The position numbers and the translations under genes are program-made. The notes beneath the pieces are model-generated. The model had not been told where the DNA came from and did not search any database. It saw only the letters and a list, made by a program, of their open reading frames with translations. DNA of 64,000 bases, from positions 715,244 to 779,243 of the forward strand of contig NZ_MKEK01000001.1 of the NCBI RefSeq assembly GCF_001752395.1. The letters run 5' to 3'. Origin of the DNA: Rheinheimera salexigens (GTDB taxonomy: Bacteria; Pseudomonadota; Gammaproteobacteria; Enterobacterales; Alteromonadaceae). Of this stretch, positions 17,674 through 27,912 are shown piece after piece (position 1 is the first letter of the stretch; each line of letters starts with the position of its first letter).

Positions 17674-19923
17674 ATGGCCAATAATTATAAAAACAATGTA
17701 ACGCACAAATTCAGCCGCTCTTTACTTAAGCCAAGCTTAATTGCACTAGCTATTAGCGCGAGTTTAAGTGGTGGTGTTATCGCTCAAGAAGCGGTAGCAG
17801 AAACGGAAGTTGAAAGCGCAAAACTAGAGCGGATCCAGGTTACGGCCCGTCGCACAGTTGAAAGCTTACAAGAAGTACCAGTAGCAGTAACCTCTATTGG
17901 TAGTGATGAATTACAACAACGCGGTATGGATAACTTAATTGCTGTTCAGCAATATTCACCCAATACCACGTTACAAGTTTCGCGCGGTACTAACAGTACG
18001 TTAACGGCTTATATTCGTGGTATTGGTCAACAAGATCCATTATGGGGTTTTGAGCCAGGCGTTGGTATCTACATTGATGATGTGTATATGGCGCGTCCAC
18101 AAGGTGCGGCGTTAGATGTATATGATGTAGAGCGGATTGAAGTATTACGTGGTCCACAAGGTACTTTATATGGTCGTAACACTATTGGTGGTGCGGTTAA
18201 GTATGTAACTAAACAATTAACTGGCGATACTGAGTTTGCAGTGCGCGGTACTATCGGTACTAAAAACCAGCAAGATGTTAAATTGTCAGGTCAAGTGGGT
18301 TTAACCGACACTTTATTTGTTAGTGGTGCAATTGCTAGCTTTAATCGTGATGGTTTTGGTACTTACTTAAATACCGGTGCTGATAACTACGATAAAGATG
18401 TCCAATCTGGCCGTATTAGCGTGCAGTGGAATGCTGCAGATAATTTTAGAGTTAACTTTAGTGCAGATAAAACAGTAGATAAGTCTAACTCTAAAGGTGG
18501 CTTCCGCTTAACACCAAGTTTATTAGTACCAGATCAACCGTTAACAGATAGCGTGTATGACTCTTACACCAGTATGCCTGCTGATAACAAAGTTGACACT
18601 GAAGGCCAGTCATTAACCCTAACTTGGGATGTTAATGATAACTGGACCATTAAATCGGTTACCGCAAAACGGAAAGGCGTTACAGATACTAATATCGACT
18701 TTGACTCTACACCTTTAGCGTCATTAGATGTTCCAGCTTTCTATGAAGATGAACAAACTTCACAAGAATTGCAGTTATTATTTACTGGCGACAAATTTAA
18801 AATGGCGTCTGGTTTATATTATTATACCGGTGAAGCTTGTGGTTCTTTTGGTACTGTCATTGTTGCCGGTGCTGGTGTAACCGTTGAAAACGGTGGTTGT
18901 GTTGATACCGATAGTATTGCTGCTTATGCCCAAGGTACGTATCAGTTAACTGATAAGCTATCGTTAACAGCGGGTGGTCGTTACACTAAAGATGATAAAG
19001 ATGCGACGATGTATCGCAACATGTACTTAGGCTATAAAGGTCCACGTGATCCTGTTGTTCCAGGTACATTACTACAGGTACAAACAGATTTCGCAGGCAG
19101 TGAAAGCTTTAGCCACTTCTCACCGCGGATTGGTGCTGAATATCAGTACAACCGTGACTTAATGTACTATGTAAGCTACACCGATGGTTTTAAATCAGGC
19201 GGTTTTGACATGCGTGCGGTTGAAGTTGTTAACCCTAACGCTACCGACCCGTACCAAGAAGAAACGGTTGATACTTATGAGTTTGGTATCAAAAGTGAAT
19301 GGTTAGATCAACGCGTACGTTTAAACGCAGCGGTTTTCCATTCTTCGTATGATGATATGCAAGTTACTGTGCAACGTGCTGTAGGTAATAACGTAGCCTC
19401 TCAAGTATTAAACGCCGCTAGCGCAGATATTAACGGTGCTGAAGTTGAAGCGCTATTTGCTGCCTCGCGCGATCTTGAAATCAGTGCCATTGTTGGTTAC
19501 TTAGATGCATCATTTAATAAAGTAGAGTTCTTTGACCCAACCTCACAATCTGTCGTAGACGTATCTGATGTTTGGGGCTTTGCTAATACACCAGAATTAA
19601 CAGCAACGTTAGCTACTCGTTATACTATTGTGACTGATTTTGGTGACATTGTGTTTAGTGGTAATTTAGCTTATCGCGGTGCGACGCAAATCTTTGAAGT
19701 ACCTTCAGTACTTGATTACGGCGGCTATACTTTGATTAATGCTGGTGTTAACTGGTATTCACAAGATGGTCACTGGGATGTATCGTTACAGGGTAAGAAC
19801 TTAGGTGATAAGCAAGCGCGTGTTGCCGGTTATAACTTCCCATTGTTAGCGGGTGAGCAAACTATTACAGGTTATTATATCGACCCACGTACGGTTAGCT
19901 TATCAGTTGGTTACCGCTTCTAA
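17674..19923 (+). CDS. TonB-dependent outer-membrane receptor, substrate unknown
   Basis: The 749-residue protein has a signal peptide (to VIAQE), a TonB box-like region IQVTARR, a plug domain (EVPVAVTSIGSDELQQRG, VLRGPQGTLYGRNTIGGAV) and a long barrel ending LSVGYRF. This plug type (VTARR-x-ESLQEVPVAV) is common in receptors for organic compounds as well as siderophores. Two Cys in a loop near 18840-18900 may form a disulfide. The SD AGGAG lies nine bases before ATG. The gene is divergent from the GntP-hydrolase operon, which suggests a shared substrate; no Fur-like box is seen in the shared promoter region. Confidence 0.9.
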   Translation: MANNYKNNVTHKFSRSLLKPSLIALAISASLSGGVIAQEAVAETEVESAKLERIQVTARRTVESLQEVPVAVTSIGSDELQQRGMDNLIAVQQYSPNTTLQVSRGTNSTLTAYIRGIGQQDPLWGFEPGVGIYIDDVYMARPQGAALDVYDVERIEVLRGPQGTLYGRNTIGGAVKYVTKQLTGDTEFAVRGTIGTKNQQDVKLSGQVGLTDTLFVSGAIASFNRDGFGTYLNTGADNYDKDVQSGRISVQWNAADNFRVNFSADKTVDKSNSKGGFRLTPSLLVPDQPLTDSVYDSYTSMPADNKVDTEGQSLTLTWDVNDNWTIKSVTAKRKGVTDTNIDFDSTPLASLDVPAFYEDEQTSQELQLLFTGDKFKMASGLYYYTGEACGSFGTVIVAGAGVTVENGGCVDTDSIAAYAQGTYQLTDKLSLTAGGRYTKDDKDATMYRNMYLGYKGPRDPVVPGTLLQVQTDFAGSESFSHFSPRIGAEYQYNRDLMYYVSYTDGFKSGGFDMRAVEVVNPNATDPYQEETVDTYEFGIKSEWLDQRVRLNAAVFHSSYDDMQVTVQRAVGNNVASQVLNAASADINGAEVEALFAASRDLEISAIVGYLDASFNKVEFFDPTSQSVVDVSDVWGFANTPELTATLATRYTIVTDFGDIVFSGNLAYRGATQIFEVPSVLDYGGYTLINAGVNWYSQDGHWDVSLQGKNLGDKQARVAGYNFPLLAGEQTITGYYIDPRTVSLSVGYRF

Positions 19924-19938
19924 TTAAGAAAAACCTTG

Positions 19939-19956
19939 CCGGGGCGAAAGCCCCGG
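19939..19956. terminator. Short GC-rich hairpin with GAAA tetraloop
   Basis: CCGGGGC-GAAA-GCCCCGG follows the receptor stop by 15 bases. The stem is all G/C with a stable GNRA tetraloop, but no T-run follows on the plus strand, so it may end or protect the receptor mRNA or cause partial attenuation into the response-regulator gene. Confidence 0.5.
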
Positions 19957-19990
19957 TTCATTATGGGCAAAAATGCTCAGAAACATTACT

Positions 19991-20635
19991 ATGATTGCTT
20001 TAATTGCAGATGACCACCCCTTATTTCGTGTAGCCTTATCCCAAGCTTGTGCCAATATCCTTGGTGCTGACGCTTTATTGCTCCAAGCGCAAAACATGGG
20101 ACAGCTTTGGCCATTATTACGCCAACACCCTGATACTAATTTTATTTTTCTTGATTTAAAAATGCCGGGTTCTGATGGCTTTACAGGCCTGACCGCACTG
20201 CGTACTGAATATCCTGATGTCCCAGTGATTATGGTGTCAGCAGAAGAAGACCCAGTAATCATTAAACAAGCTTTAGCCTTAGGGGCTTCTGCTTATATTC
20301 CCAAATCTGCGCCTTTAGAGCGTTTATCTGATGCGATTGCTGCCGTGCTCAATGGTGATACTTGGTTGCCTGAAGAGTTAATAGCTGATGTAAATAATGC
20401 TACTTCGTTGATAGATGATGATTTCGCCCAACGCTTAGAGCAGTTAACACCACAGCAGTTTCGGGTATTGAAAATGGTTGCCGATGGTTTGTTGAATAAA
20501 CAAATAGCCTATGAAATGAATGTGCAAGAAACGACGGTTAAGCAGCATGTCTCTGCGGTCTTACGCAAGTTAAACGTTAATAATCGCACCTTAGCCGGCA
20601 TTTTATTTGAAAAGCTGCGCCTGCCAGATAGATAA
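19991..20635 (+). CDS. crbR: LuxR-family response regulator, CrbR-like
   Basis: A receiver domain (ADDHPLFR acidic pair, phospho-acceptor Asp55 in FLDLKMPG, Lys in YIPKSAP) is joined to a LuxR-type helix-turn-helix (LTPQQFRVLKMVADGLLNKQIA, KQHVSAVLRKLNVNNR). With ATG 19991 the Asp falls at residue 55, normal for the family; the in-frame ATG at 19973 would add six residues, and neither has a strong SD. The gene faces the large CrbS-like sensor kinase, and CrbR of this type activates acetyl-CoA synthetase in vibrios, so control of acetate or short-acid metabolism is the likely role. The acs gene is not in this window. Confidence 0.88.
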   Translation: MIALIADDHPLFRVALSQACANILGADALLLQAQNMGQLWPLLRQHPDTNFIFLDLKMPGSDGFTGLTALRTEYPDVPVIMVSAEEDPVIIKQALALGASAYIPKSAPLERLSDAIAAVLNGDTWLPEELIADVNNATSLIDDDFAQRLEQLTPQQFRVLKMVADGLLNKQIAYEMNVQETTVKQHVSAVLRKLNVNNRTLAGILFEKLRLPDR

Positions 20636-20742
20636 CCTTAATGGCTTAGGTTAGCAATCACTGAGTAATTAACTCGTTATCACCTCGAAATTATTTCAAC
20701 GCTATTGATATAACTAACGATAACGCGGCTTATAAAGTTGCG

Positions 20743-23700
20743 TTAACGTAATAAGCGTTGGAACAGCTTCTTTAACGAAACCGGTTTTAACGGTTTTAGT
20801 AAGAAGTAGAAACCGGCACTTAATGCGCTTTCACGAATGGTCTCGTTATGATCGGCCGAGTGGATAATAATCGGCGCAGTCAATTGAAACTGTTCGCTTA
20901 TTTGCTGGGCAACGGCAACACCGGTCACTGCATTATCTAAATGGTAATCAAACAAGATTAAATCTGGCACTAAACCGTCTGTAAAGGCTTGTATTACCTC
21001 TTCAGGCTGACCTAATGCTATAACGTTAATTTGCCAGCTGCGCAGCAACTCGGCGACAGCAAAGCGTAGCTGTGGCTCATTATCTAGCACCAATACCGTT
21101 TTACCACTAAAGCTGGCGCTAATAGTATGAAAAGCGGGTTTAACTACTGCCACGGTAGCTTGGCTAGTGATAGGCACGCTGACACTAAAACAACTGCCTT
21201 GCTGATGCACAGAGTGTAATTCTAGCTTATGTTGCAGTATTTCAGTCATACGGTGGGCAATGGCTAAGCCTAAGCCTAAACCTTTTTGATCCGGCTGATT
21301 ACCTTGATGAAACTCTTCAAATATCCGTTGCTGGTCTTCTTCGGCAATGCCGACACCGGTATCAATAACACAAATCACTAGCTGTTTGCCGCGGCGTTTA
21401 ACCCCTAATAACACTTTGCCGCTTTGGGTATAACGAATGGCATTGGCTAATAAGTTTTGCACCACCCGCTTTAATAGCTTGCGATCAGTGATGACCGCTA
21501 ATGATGAGCGCTGATAGTGAAAGGTTAAGCCTTTTTCAGCGGCTAATACGGAGGCATCTTTGGCGATATCATCCAAAATGGCACTAATAGTAACCGGTTG
21601 TAAGTTAGCGGTAATAGCACCAGAGTCTAATTTAGTTAGTTCTAAAATAGTGCCAAGCAACTCTTCAGCTGAGTTTAACGAACTAATTAAATGTTGGCTT
21701 AGTTGTTTTAATTCGGGGTCGGTTTGTTTGTCGCGTAATAAACTAGCAAATAAAGCTGAGGCATTAAATGGCTGCATTAAGTCATGACTGGCCGCTGAGA
21801 AAAAACGGTTTTTAGCTAAGGTATTGGCTTCTATTTTTTCTTGGGCTAATTGCAGTTGTTGGTTTAATTGCTGTAAGTCCTGAGTTCGCGCTAATACGCG
21901 TTGCTCTAATTGATATTGCTCATCAATAAAGTCACTGACGTCGCTATAAGTGGTGACAAAACCGCCACCTGGCAAGGCATTACCTTGCATTTCTAGTACT
22001 CGGCCATCCTGTTGGCGGCGTTGAAACTTATAGACGCTACCTTGTTTTAAAAAGCTTAAGCGTTTAACTATTTCGGCTTCAATATTATCGCTATCAATTA
22101 AGCCTCGCTCGAGGTTAAAACGAATTAAATCTGCTACCGGTTTACCCACTTCAACTAAACCAGGCGGATAATTAAACAAATCTATATAGCGTTGGTTCCA
22201 AGCTATTAGCCGTAAGTCGGCATCAACCACACTAATGCCTTGGCTAATATTATCAATAGTTGAGCGTAATAATGATTGATTAAACTGAAATACTTGGCTG
22301 GCTTCGTCGACAAAGCGCGCCACTGACTCAATGGGCAAGGACGCATGCTTACTAGAGGCATCCATAATTAAACGCATAGAGGCACCACCCACCACAGCGG
22401 CTAAGCTACGCTCTGCGGCTTGGACCAGATTTGCGGGGGCTAATTGTTGTAGTTCGTAGCGATCTTTTAAATTGCGTTGCAATAAGTGTTTAGCTTCTTT
22501 TTCGCCGGCAAAGCGTTTAACCAATAAAAAGCAATCTTGTATTGATAAGTTATGCGTTGCTCGAGAGGGAGGACTAAGTTGAATGCGTAAAAAACGGCCA
22601 CTTTCCAGCCATTCACCGACTCGGGTAACGCTAAAGCGACTGACAAAAATCACTAATAGCGTGTTGATGGTTAAACTGATTAATACGCTGGTGGTTAAGG
22701 TATCTGCCTGTAATGACTGCGGTATTAACGTAGACCAAGCCGTTGCGGCTGAGCTTAGCCAATCCATATTAATTAAACCGGCACGGCTTAACTCGGGTAA
22801 TAACAGGGTATAAGCCCACAAAAATGAACCGCCACACAAGCCAGCAATAGCACCTTGGCGATTAATTTTACGACTAAATAAGCCTAAAATCAGCGCTGGC
22901 GCTAATTGGGCGACTAAAGCAAAAGCCATTAGGCCTAATTGGGCCAAGCCCGTTGTAGTACCAATCCAGCGATAATAAATAAAGCCCATTACCATCACTG
23001 CCAGCATTGAAAAGCGCCGCAAAGTCGCCACTTTCACCCGATGCGGCTGCTCTGCTTGCTGGATAGGATCACGGTATAAAATAGGGGCTAGTAGCTCATT
23101 GGTGATCATAATACCTAACACAACCGTCGCCACCACCACCATACTAGTGGCAGCTGAAAAGCCGCCTAAATAGGCCAGCAATGCCATATCAGTGCGCTGC
23201 ACCGCCATGGGAATTTGCAATAACACTAAATCAATATTGGCATCGCTGCCCAGTAACATAACTCCAGCCAGCGCTAACGGCAGGGTAAACATGCCTATTA
23301 ACACTAAATACAAAGGGAAAATCCAACGTGCACTACGTAGGTGACCTAAGTGCTGATTTTCAACAAAAGTAACATGGAACTGTCTGGGTAAACATAACGT
23401 AGCGGCGAAGCCTAAAAGCACATGCAGCCAGTAAGTATGGGTGGGTAATGCATTTTTTTGCAAAGCCAGTACATCAGGATGATGCTTGGCCGCAGTAAAA
23501 ATATCACCTATGCCATCATAGATGCCAAAACAGACAAAGATACCGATGGCTAATAAGGCTAATAATTTAACTAAAGACTCAAAAGCAATGGCGGTCATTA
23601 AACCTGGATTAGGTTGATGTGCTTTAGCACTGCGGCTAACAAATAACAGAGCAAAAACCGCCATCCACAGGCTGACATATAAACCGGTATCTCGATACCA

Positions 23701-24189
23701 ATCTTGTTGGGTGGTACCGCCGACTAAGGTATCTATACTGGTAGAAACAGCATGGAGTTGCAGCGCTATATAAGGCACCACCGACATCAGCATAATCAAT
23801 GTGGTGATCACGGCTAAACTGCGGGAGTGACCAAAACGGGTAGCAATAAAGTCGGCGACAGACGTAATGCGATACCGCCGACAGGCAATAGCGATACGGG
23901 CAATCAGTTTAAAACCAAACCAAAATAATAGAAAAGAGCCAATATAAGTGGGTGGCATCCACCAGCCATTTACCGCAGCTTGCGCAGTTACGCCGTAAAA
24001 GGCCCACGAGGTACAATAAATAGATAATGAGAAGCTAAACACCCAAGGTGCCAGCGGGTGCTTGCTATTGATGCGTTTGCCTAAACGGCCAACGCTAAAT
24101 AAAATCAGTAAATAGACTAAGGAGAGTGCAGCAATGGTGCCGACACCAATGCTGCTACCGTTTAACATCATTTCTACCGGCGTAGTCAT
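20743..24189 (-). CDS. crbS: Hybrid sensor histidine kinase with sodium/solute symporter domain, CrbS-like
   Basis: The 1148-residue protein has a sodium:solute symporter domain of about 13 helices (residues 12-510), a STAC-like linker (about 535-615: NLSIQDCFLLVKRF, KEAKHLLQRN), a PAS domain (about 640-760: DNISQGISVVDADLRLIAWN), a coiled coil, a histidine-kinase core with His802 in SAASHDLMQPF, N-box NAIRYT, G-boxes DTGVGI and GLGLGLAI, and a C-terminal receiver with Asp1081 in LILFDYHLD. This order is that of CrbS/CbrA-type sensors. It probably senses or couples to transport of a small carboxylate and signals to the facing CrbR-like regulator. It lies 44 bases downstream of bdhA on the same strand, so the two may be cotranscribed. 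Confidence 0.92.
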   Translation of the reverse strand: MTTPVEMMLNGSSIGVGTIAALSLVYLLILFSVGRLGKRINSKHPLAPWVFSFSLSIYCTSWAFYGVTAQAAVNGWWMPPTYIGSFLLFWFGFKLIARIAIACRRYRITSVADFIATRFGHSRSLAVITTLIMLMSVVPYIALQLHAVSTSIDTLVGGTTQQDWYRDTGLYVSLWMAVFALLFVSRSAKAHQPNPGLMTAIAFESLVKLLALLAIGIFVCFGIYDGIGDIFTAAKHHPDVLALQKNALPTHTYWLHVLLGFAATLCLPRQFHVTFVENQHLGHLRSARWIFPLYLVLIGMFTLPLALAGVMLLGSDANIDLVLLQIPMAVQRTDMALLAYLGGFSAATSMVVVATVVLGIMITNELLAPILYRDPIQQAEQPHRVKVATLRRFSMLAVMVMGFIYYRWIGTTTGLAQLGLMAFALVAQLAPALILGLFSRKINRQGAIAGLCGGSFLWAYTLLLPELSRAGLINMDWLSSAATAWSTLIPQSLQADTLTTSVLISLTINTLLVIFVSRFSVTRVGEWLESGRFLRIQLSPPSRATHNLSIQDCFLLVKRFAGEKEAKHLLQRNLKDRYELQQLAPANLVQAAERSLAAVVGGASMRLIMDASSKHASLPIESVARFVDEASQVFQFNQSLLRSTIDNISQGISVVDADLRLIAWNQRYIDLFNYPPGLVEVGKPVADLIRFNLERGLIDSDNIEAEIVKRLSFLKQGSVYKFQRRQQDGRVLEMQGNALPGGGFVTTYSDVSDFIDEQYQLEQRVLARTQDLQQLNQQLQLAQEKIEANTLAKNRFFSAASHDLMQPFNASALFASLLRDKQTDPELKQLSQHLISSLNSAEELLGTILELTKLDSGAITANLQPVTISAILDDIAKDASVLAAEKGLTFHYQRSSLAVITDRKLLKRVVQNLLANAIRYTQSGKVLLGVKRRGKQLVICVIDTGVGIAEEDQQRIFEEFHQGNQPDQKGLGLGLAIAHRMTEILQHKLELHSVHQQGSCFSVSVPITSQATVAVVKPAFHTISASFSGKTVLVLDNEPQLRFAVAELLRSWQINVIALGQPEEVIQAFTDGLVPDLILFDYHLDNAVTGVAVAQQISEQFQLTAPIIIHSADHNETIRESALSAGFYFLLKPLKPVSLKKLFQRLLR

Positions 24190-24233
24190 AGTAAAATCAT
24201 GATATTGATTGTGCCTGAGTTTTTGTCAAGACA

Positions 24234-24983
24234 CTAGCGTGCTGTCCAGCCACCATCGAGCACTAAGGTTTGCGCCGTCATATGGCGTGCACCATCACTA
24301 CATAAAAAGGCAGCGGTCGCGGCAATTTCATCAACGCCAATAAAGGCTTTTTGCGGCATTGGTGCTAGCATAATTTGCTCAATAACCTGCTGTTCAGTTA
24401 AATTATGCTCTTTAGCTTGAGCACTAATTTGCTGCTCGACTAATGGCGTTCTTACATACGCCGGACAGATAGTGTTAATAGTAAAGTTAATGTCAGCGTT
24501 TTCTAACGCCACCACTTTACTAAAGCCTAATAAACCATGCTTTGCAGCCACATAAGCTGATTTAAACGGCGAGGCCACTAGCGCATGTATAGAACCAACA
24601 TTAATGATCCTGCCAAAGTTACGCTCACGCATGCCAGGGAGCATAGCGCGGCTTAACATGGCAGGACCGGTTAACATGACACTAATTAATTGTTGCCACT
24701 TTTCGGGTGGGAAATCTTCTAAACGCGACACATGCTGAATTCCGGCATTATTAATCAGCACATCCGCAGGAAATTGTTGTGCACAAGCGGCAATAGATTC
24801 AGCACAGGTAACATCTAATACCATGCCACTGGCATTTAAGCCTTGATCTGTTAACTGTTGTACTTTGGCGTCAATAGCCTGCTGCTGCAAGTCGGCAATA
24901 ACCACCTGATGTTGTTGCTTAGCAAAATGCTCTGCAATGGCAAAGCCAATACCACCAGTACCACCGGTTACTACTATGCGCAT
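24234..24983 (-). CDS. bdhA: 3-hydroxybutyrate dehydrogenase (short-chain dehydrogenase)
   Basis: Start placed at ATG 24983, where a GGAG ribosome site stands six to eight bases upstream and the protein begins MRIVVTGGTGGIGFAIAEHF; an upstream extension to 25046 has no homology-like sequence. The 249-residue enzyme has the NAD-binding GGTGGIG, the NNAGIQHVS stretch typical of D-3-hydroxybutyrate dehydrogenases, catalytic Ser in NVGSIHA, YVAAKHG with Tyr and Lys, and the DGGWTAR end. It oxidises D-3-hydroxybutyrate to acetoacetate. The adjacent crbS and nearby GntP permease fit catabolism of ketone-body or poly-hydroxybutyrate products. Confidence 0.88.
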   Translation of the reverse strand: MRIVVTGGTGGIGFAIAEHFAKQQHQVVIADLQQQAIDAKVQQLTDQGLNASGMVLDVTCAESIAACAQQFPADVLINNAGIQHVSRLEDFPPEKWQQLISVMLTGPAMLSRAMLPGMRERNFGRIINVGSIHALVASPFKSAYVAAKHGLLGFSKVVALENADINFTINTICPAYVRTPLVEQQISAQAKEHNLTEQQVIEQIMLAPMPQKAFIGVDEIAATAAFLCSDGARHMTAQTLVLDGGWTAR

Positions 24984-25386
24984 ATAAACTCCGATTATTA
25001 TTTTAATATTATTAGCTATGCTAGGGCGCGCTGGAAATAACAGCAACGGTACTTTAGTGCTATGAAGAGTGACAAAAGGGTAGCTAGAGAGAGTATTCGT
25101 GGTGCTTAAAGAGTCCTAAGCGAATAAGTTAATCAAAGAGGAACAGATGTATGGTTTCTAGTTGCTAATGAGTACCAACTGATAAAAATACGAGCTTTAA
25201 GCTTTTTAGGGTAGATGATCTGTGCTAAGTTGCGGACGCTTAAAAAAGTTACTTAGGTTCAAAAGGGCTTTTTAAATTCATTAATGTGTTTTTTTCGCCA
25301 GCTAGTTATAAAAAAGTATCTTAAGTGGTTAAAAGCTTATGCTTTACTATTGATGCTCAGTTAGCGGCACTAATTGAGGAACTTTC
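24984..25386. other. Intergenic promoter region between bdhA and abgT
   Basis: This 400-base divergent gap has no credible gene. It is A/T-rich and must contain the bdhA and abgT promoters. TTGAGGAA just before the abgT start supplies the SD. No clear operator palindrome was seen. Confidence 0.6.
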
Positions 25387-26984
25387 ATGTCAGCACCGGA
25401 TAAAAATACGCTGGCTGCAAACAATAAAAGAAGTGTCTTTACACGCTTTTTAGATACGGTTGAGTGGTTAGGAAATTTATTACCGCACCCAGTAACCTTA
25501 TTTGCCATGTTTGCGGTAGCCGTAGTTGTAGGCAGTGGTATTGCGGCCTATTTTGATGTTAGCGCGCTTGACCCTCGACCAGAAGGTTCAGCTGGGCGTG
25601 CTGCAGATGGCGTTATTCGCGTGGTTAACCTAGTCAGTGTTGACGGTTTGCAGCGCATAGTCTCAAACTTAGTCACTAACTTTACCAATTTTCCGCCTTT
25701 AGGTGTGGTGCTTGTTGCCTTATTAGGCGTCAGTATTGCCGAGCATTCTGGCTTAATCTCTGCCGCCATGCGTGGCCTAGTAATGGGCGCATCAAAACGT
25801 ACGGTTACGGTAACAATTGTTTTTGCCGGTATTGTTTCTAATACTGCTTCAGAACTGGGGTATGTGGTTTTAATCCCGATGGCAGCGGTAATTTTTCACT
25901 CGTTAGGTCGGCATCCTCTAGCAGGTTTAGCGGCGGCTTTTGCCGGAGTATCAGGCGGTTATAGCGCTAACTTATTTATTGGTACTGTAGATCCTTTACT
26001 CGCAGGTTTTACTCAACAAGCGGCTAATTTAATTGACCCTAACTATACCGTAGGCCCAGAAGCTAACTGGTTCTTTATGATCATTAGTACTTTTGTTATT
26101 TCGATACTGGGTGCTTTTGTTACTGAAAAAATAGTTGAACCTAAATTAGGCAAGTACGATGTTAATGAGGCCGCAATTGATCTAGGCAGCCCGACCTTAG
26201 ACCCGTTAACAAAAACGGAAAAAACCGGTTTGAAAATGGCTGGGTTAGCTTTTTTGGGATTAGGTATTTTATTAGTATTAAGTGTATTGCCAGAATGGGG
26301 GCCATTACGCCACCCTGAAACGGGTGCAGTAGCGGGGTCACCTTTCCTAAAAGGCATAGTGGTATTTATTTTTATCACCTTTGCCATTCCTGGCTTTGTG
26401 TATGGTCGTATTGTTGGCACTATGCGTACTGATCGTGATGTGATTGATGGCATGGCTAAAAGCATAAGCTCGATGGGTTTATATATCGTTTTAGTGTTTT
26501 TTGCCGCTCAGTTTGTCGCGTTTTTCTCTTGGTCAAATTTGGGGGCTATTATCGCCGTAAATGGCGCAACTGCACTGCAAAATATAGGCTTAACAGGCCC
26601 AGAATTGTTTTTCTTCTTTATTGCTATGTGCGCCATTATTAACTTGTCACTAGGTTCAGCATCAGCGCAGTGGGCAATATTTGCACCTATTTTTGTGCCT
26701 ATGCTGATGATTGTCGGCTACTCGCCTGAAGTTATTCAAGCGGCATATCGGATTGGTGATTCGGTTACCAACTTAATAACCCCGATGATGAGTTACTTTG
26801 GTTTAATTTTAGCGGTTGCTGCGCGTTACAAAAAAGACTTAGGTCTTGGCACGTTAATCGCGACGATGTTGCCGTATAGCATAGTGTTTTTATTGGCTGG
26901 ACAACCCTGTTTTATGTTTGGGTATTTTTGCTGGGTTTACCGGTAGGACCTGGATCGCCAACCTATTATCAGTTTGGCGGATAA
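25387..26984 (+). pseudogene. abgT: AbgT-family transporter, C-terminus frameshifted
   Basis: The frame gives 519 residues of an AbgT-family permease (p-aminobenzoyl-glutamate transport family), with PHPVTLFAMFA near residue 37, SNTASELGYVVLIPM near 150 and SVTNLITPMMSYFG near 460. It then ends abnormally in QPCFMFGYFCWVYR. One frame over, directly after LLA, the expected family ending appears (WTTLFYVWVFLLGLPVGPG to TAA at 26982-26984). One base is missing near 26896-26902; GCTGGACA would read GCT TGG ACA if a T were restored, giving 532 residues. The last helix is thus lost in this sequence. Members export sulfonamides or import aminobenzoyl-glutamate. Its link to the sapC and nag genes downstream is unclear. 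Confidence 0.85.
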
Positions 26985-27110
26985 AAATAAACCTGATTAA
27001 CACCTCAGCTAGACGGTTGATCCGCTAGCTGACTTAGCGCATGATAAGCGCGAACCCGCTGCGTGATATATATGTAGCAGCTTAATTTGATGATAGTAAA
27101 AGAGCTTTTT

Positions 27111-27830
27111 ATGACTTCGACTCCTACACCAAAAATTATGCCGTTAAACAAAGATGTACATGGTGCTTTAAAAATAAATTTTGAAAATCCGTATGCACAT
27201 GTTGCAGGCGATCATTTACTTCCCGTTACTGCCCATGAGTTTATTGTTGCTGGTGCTGAATACCCGATTGTATTTGTTAAAAACGAAGAAAAGAACACTT
27301 ATCAATCTGTGATTATGTTGGGCTTATCTTCTAAACAAAATTTATTTGTAAAAGATGGTAATTGGCAAGGTACTTATGTACCCGTCGCTATTCGTAACTA
27401 CCCGTTAGTATTAGTTCATGACCAAAATGATAAAGACCGTTTATTAGTCGCAGTAGACGAAACATCAGCACGTGTAGGGAACGACACAGGCGAAGCTTTA
27501 TTTAATGAAGACGGTACAGAAAGTGAGTTCTTAGCTAAACGTAAAGAACATATGGCCGAGTTTTTAGAGCTAGGTCAGGTTACCACTAAGATGATTGCTA
27601 AATTACAAAGCTTAGACTTATTAAAACAGCAAGTATTAACCTTAAATGTGCAAGGCGAAGAGCGGCGCATTAATGGTATTTACTTAGTAGATGAGCAAAA
27701 ACTAGCTGATTTAGATGATGTAACCTTAGTAGAATTACATAAGAATGGTTATTTAAAAGTAATTTATGCCCATTTATTGTCATTACAGCATACGCAAAAA
27801 TTAGTATTAAGAATTGCTCAAGCTAGTTAA
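27111..27830 (+). CDS. SapC family protein
   Basis: The 239-residue protein resembles the SapC family, known by name from Campylobacter surface-layer biosynthesis but also common next to GlcNAc and polysaccharide-use genes in Alteromonadales. Visible marks are the N-terminal PVTAHEFIVAGAEYPIVF, the LPVAIRNYPLVL-like stretch near residue 100, and an all-soluble composition without signal peptide. ATG 27111 is preferred since the conserved region begins soon after; ATG 27087 is possible and neither has a strong SD. A terminator follows, so it is a separate transcript from nagB. Its molecular function is not known. Confidence 0.8.
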   Translation: MTSTPTPKIMPLNKDVHGALKINFENPYAHVAGDHLLPVTAHEFIVAGAEYPIVFVKNEEKNTYQSVIMLGLSSKQNLFVKDGNWQGTYVPVAIRNYPLVLVHDQNDKDRLLVAVDETSARVGNDTGEALFNEDGTESEFLAKRKEHMAEFLELGQVTTKMIAKLQSLDLLKQQVLTLNVQGEERRINGIYLVDEQKLADLDDVTLVELHKNGYLKVIYAHLLSLQHTQKLVLRIAQAS

Positions 27831-27879
27831 AACAATAACTTAGCTAATCTTTATTTGCAGTAAAGTTAAGATTTATCCC

Positions 27880-27912
27880 AAGCCAGCCGAAATTATTTTC
27901 GCTGGCTTTTTT
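27880..27912 (+). terminator. Terminator after sapC
   Basis: AAGCCAGC and GCTGGCTT close a hairpin whose interior GAAA/TTTC also pairs, followed by six Ts. Confidence 0.9.

Noticed and set aside
26890..26910. Programmed frameshift in the AbgT gene
   Set aside because: No slippery heptamer or following stem; a simple missing base is enough.
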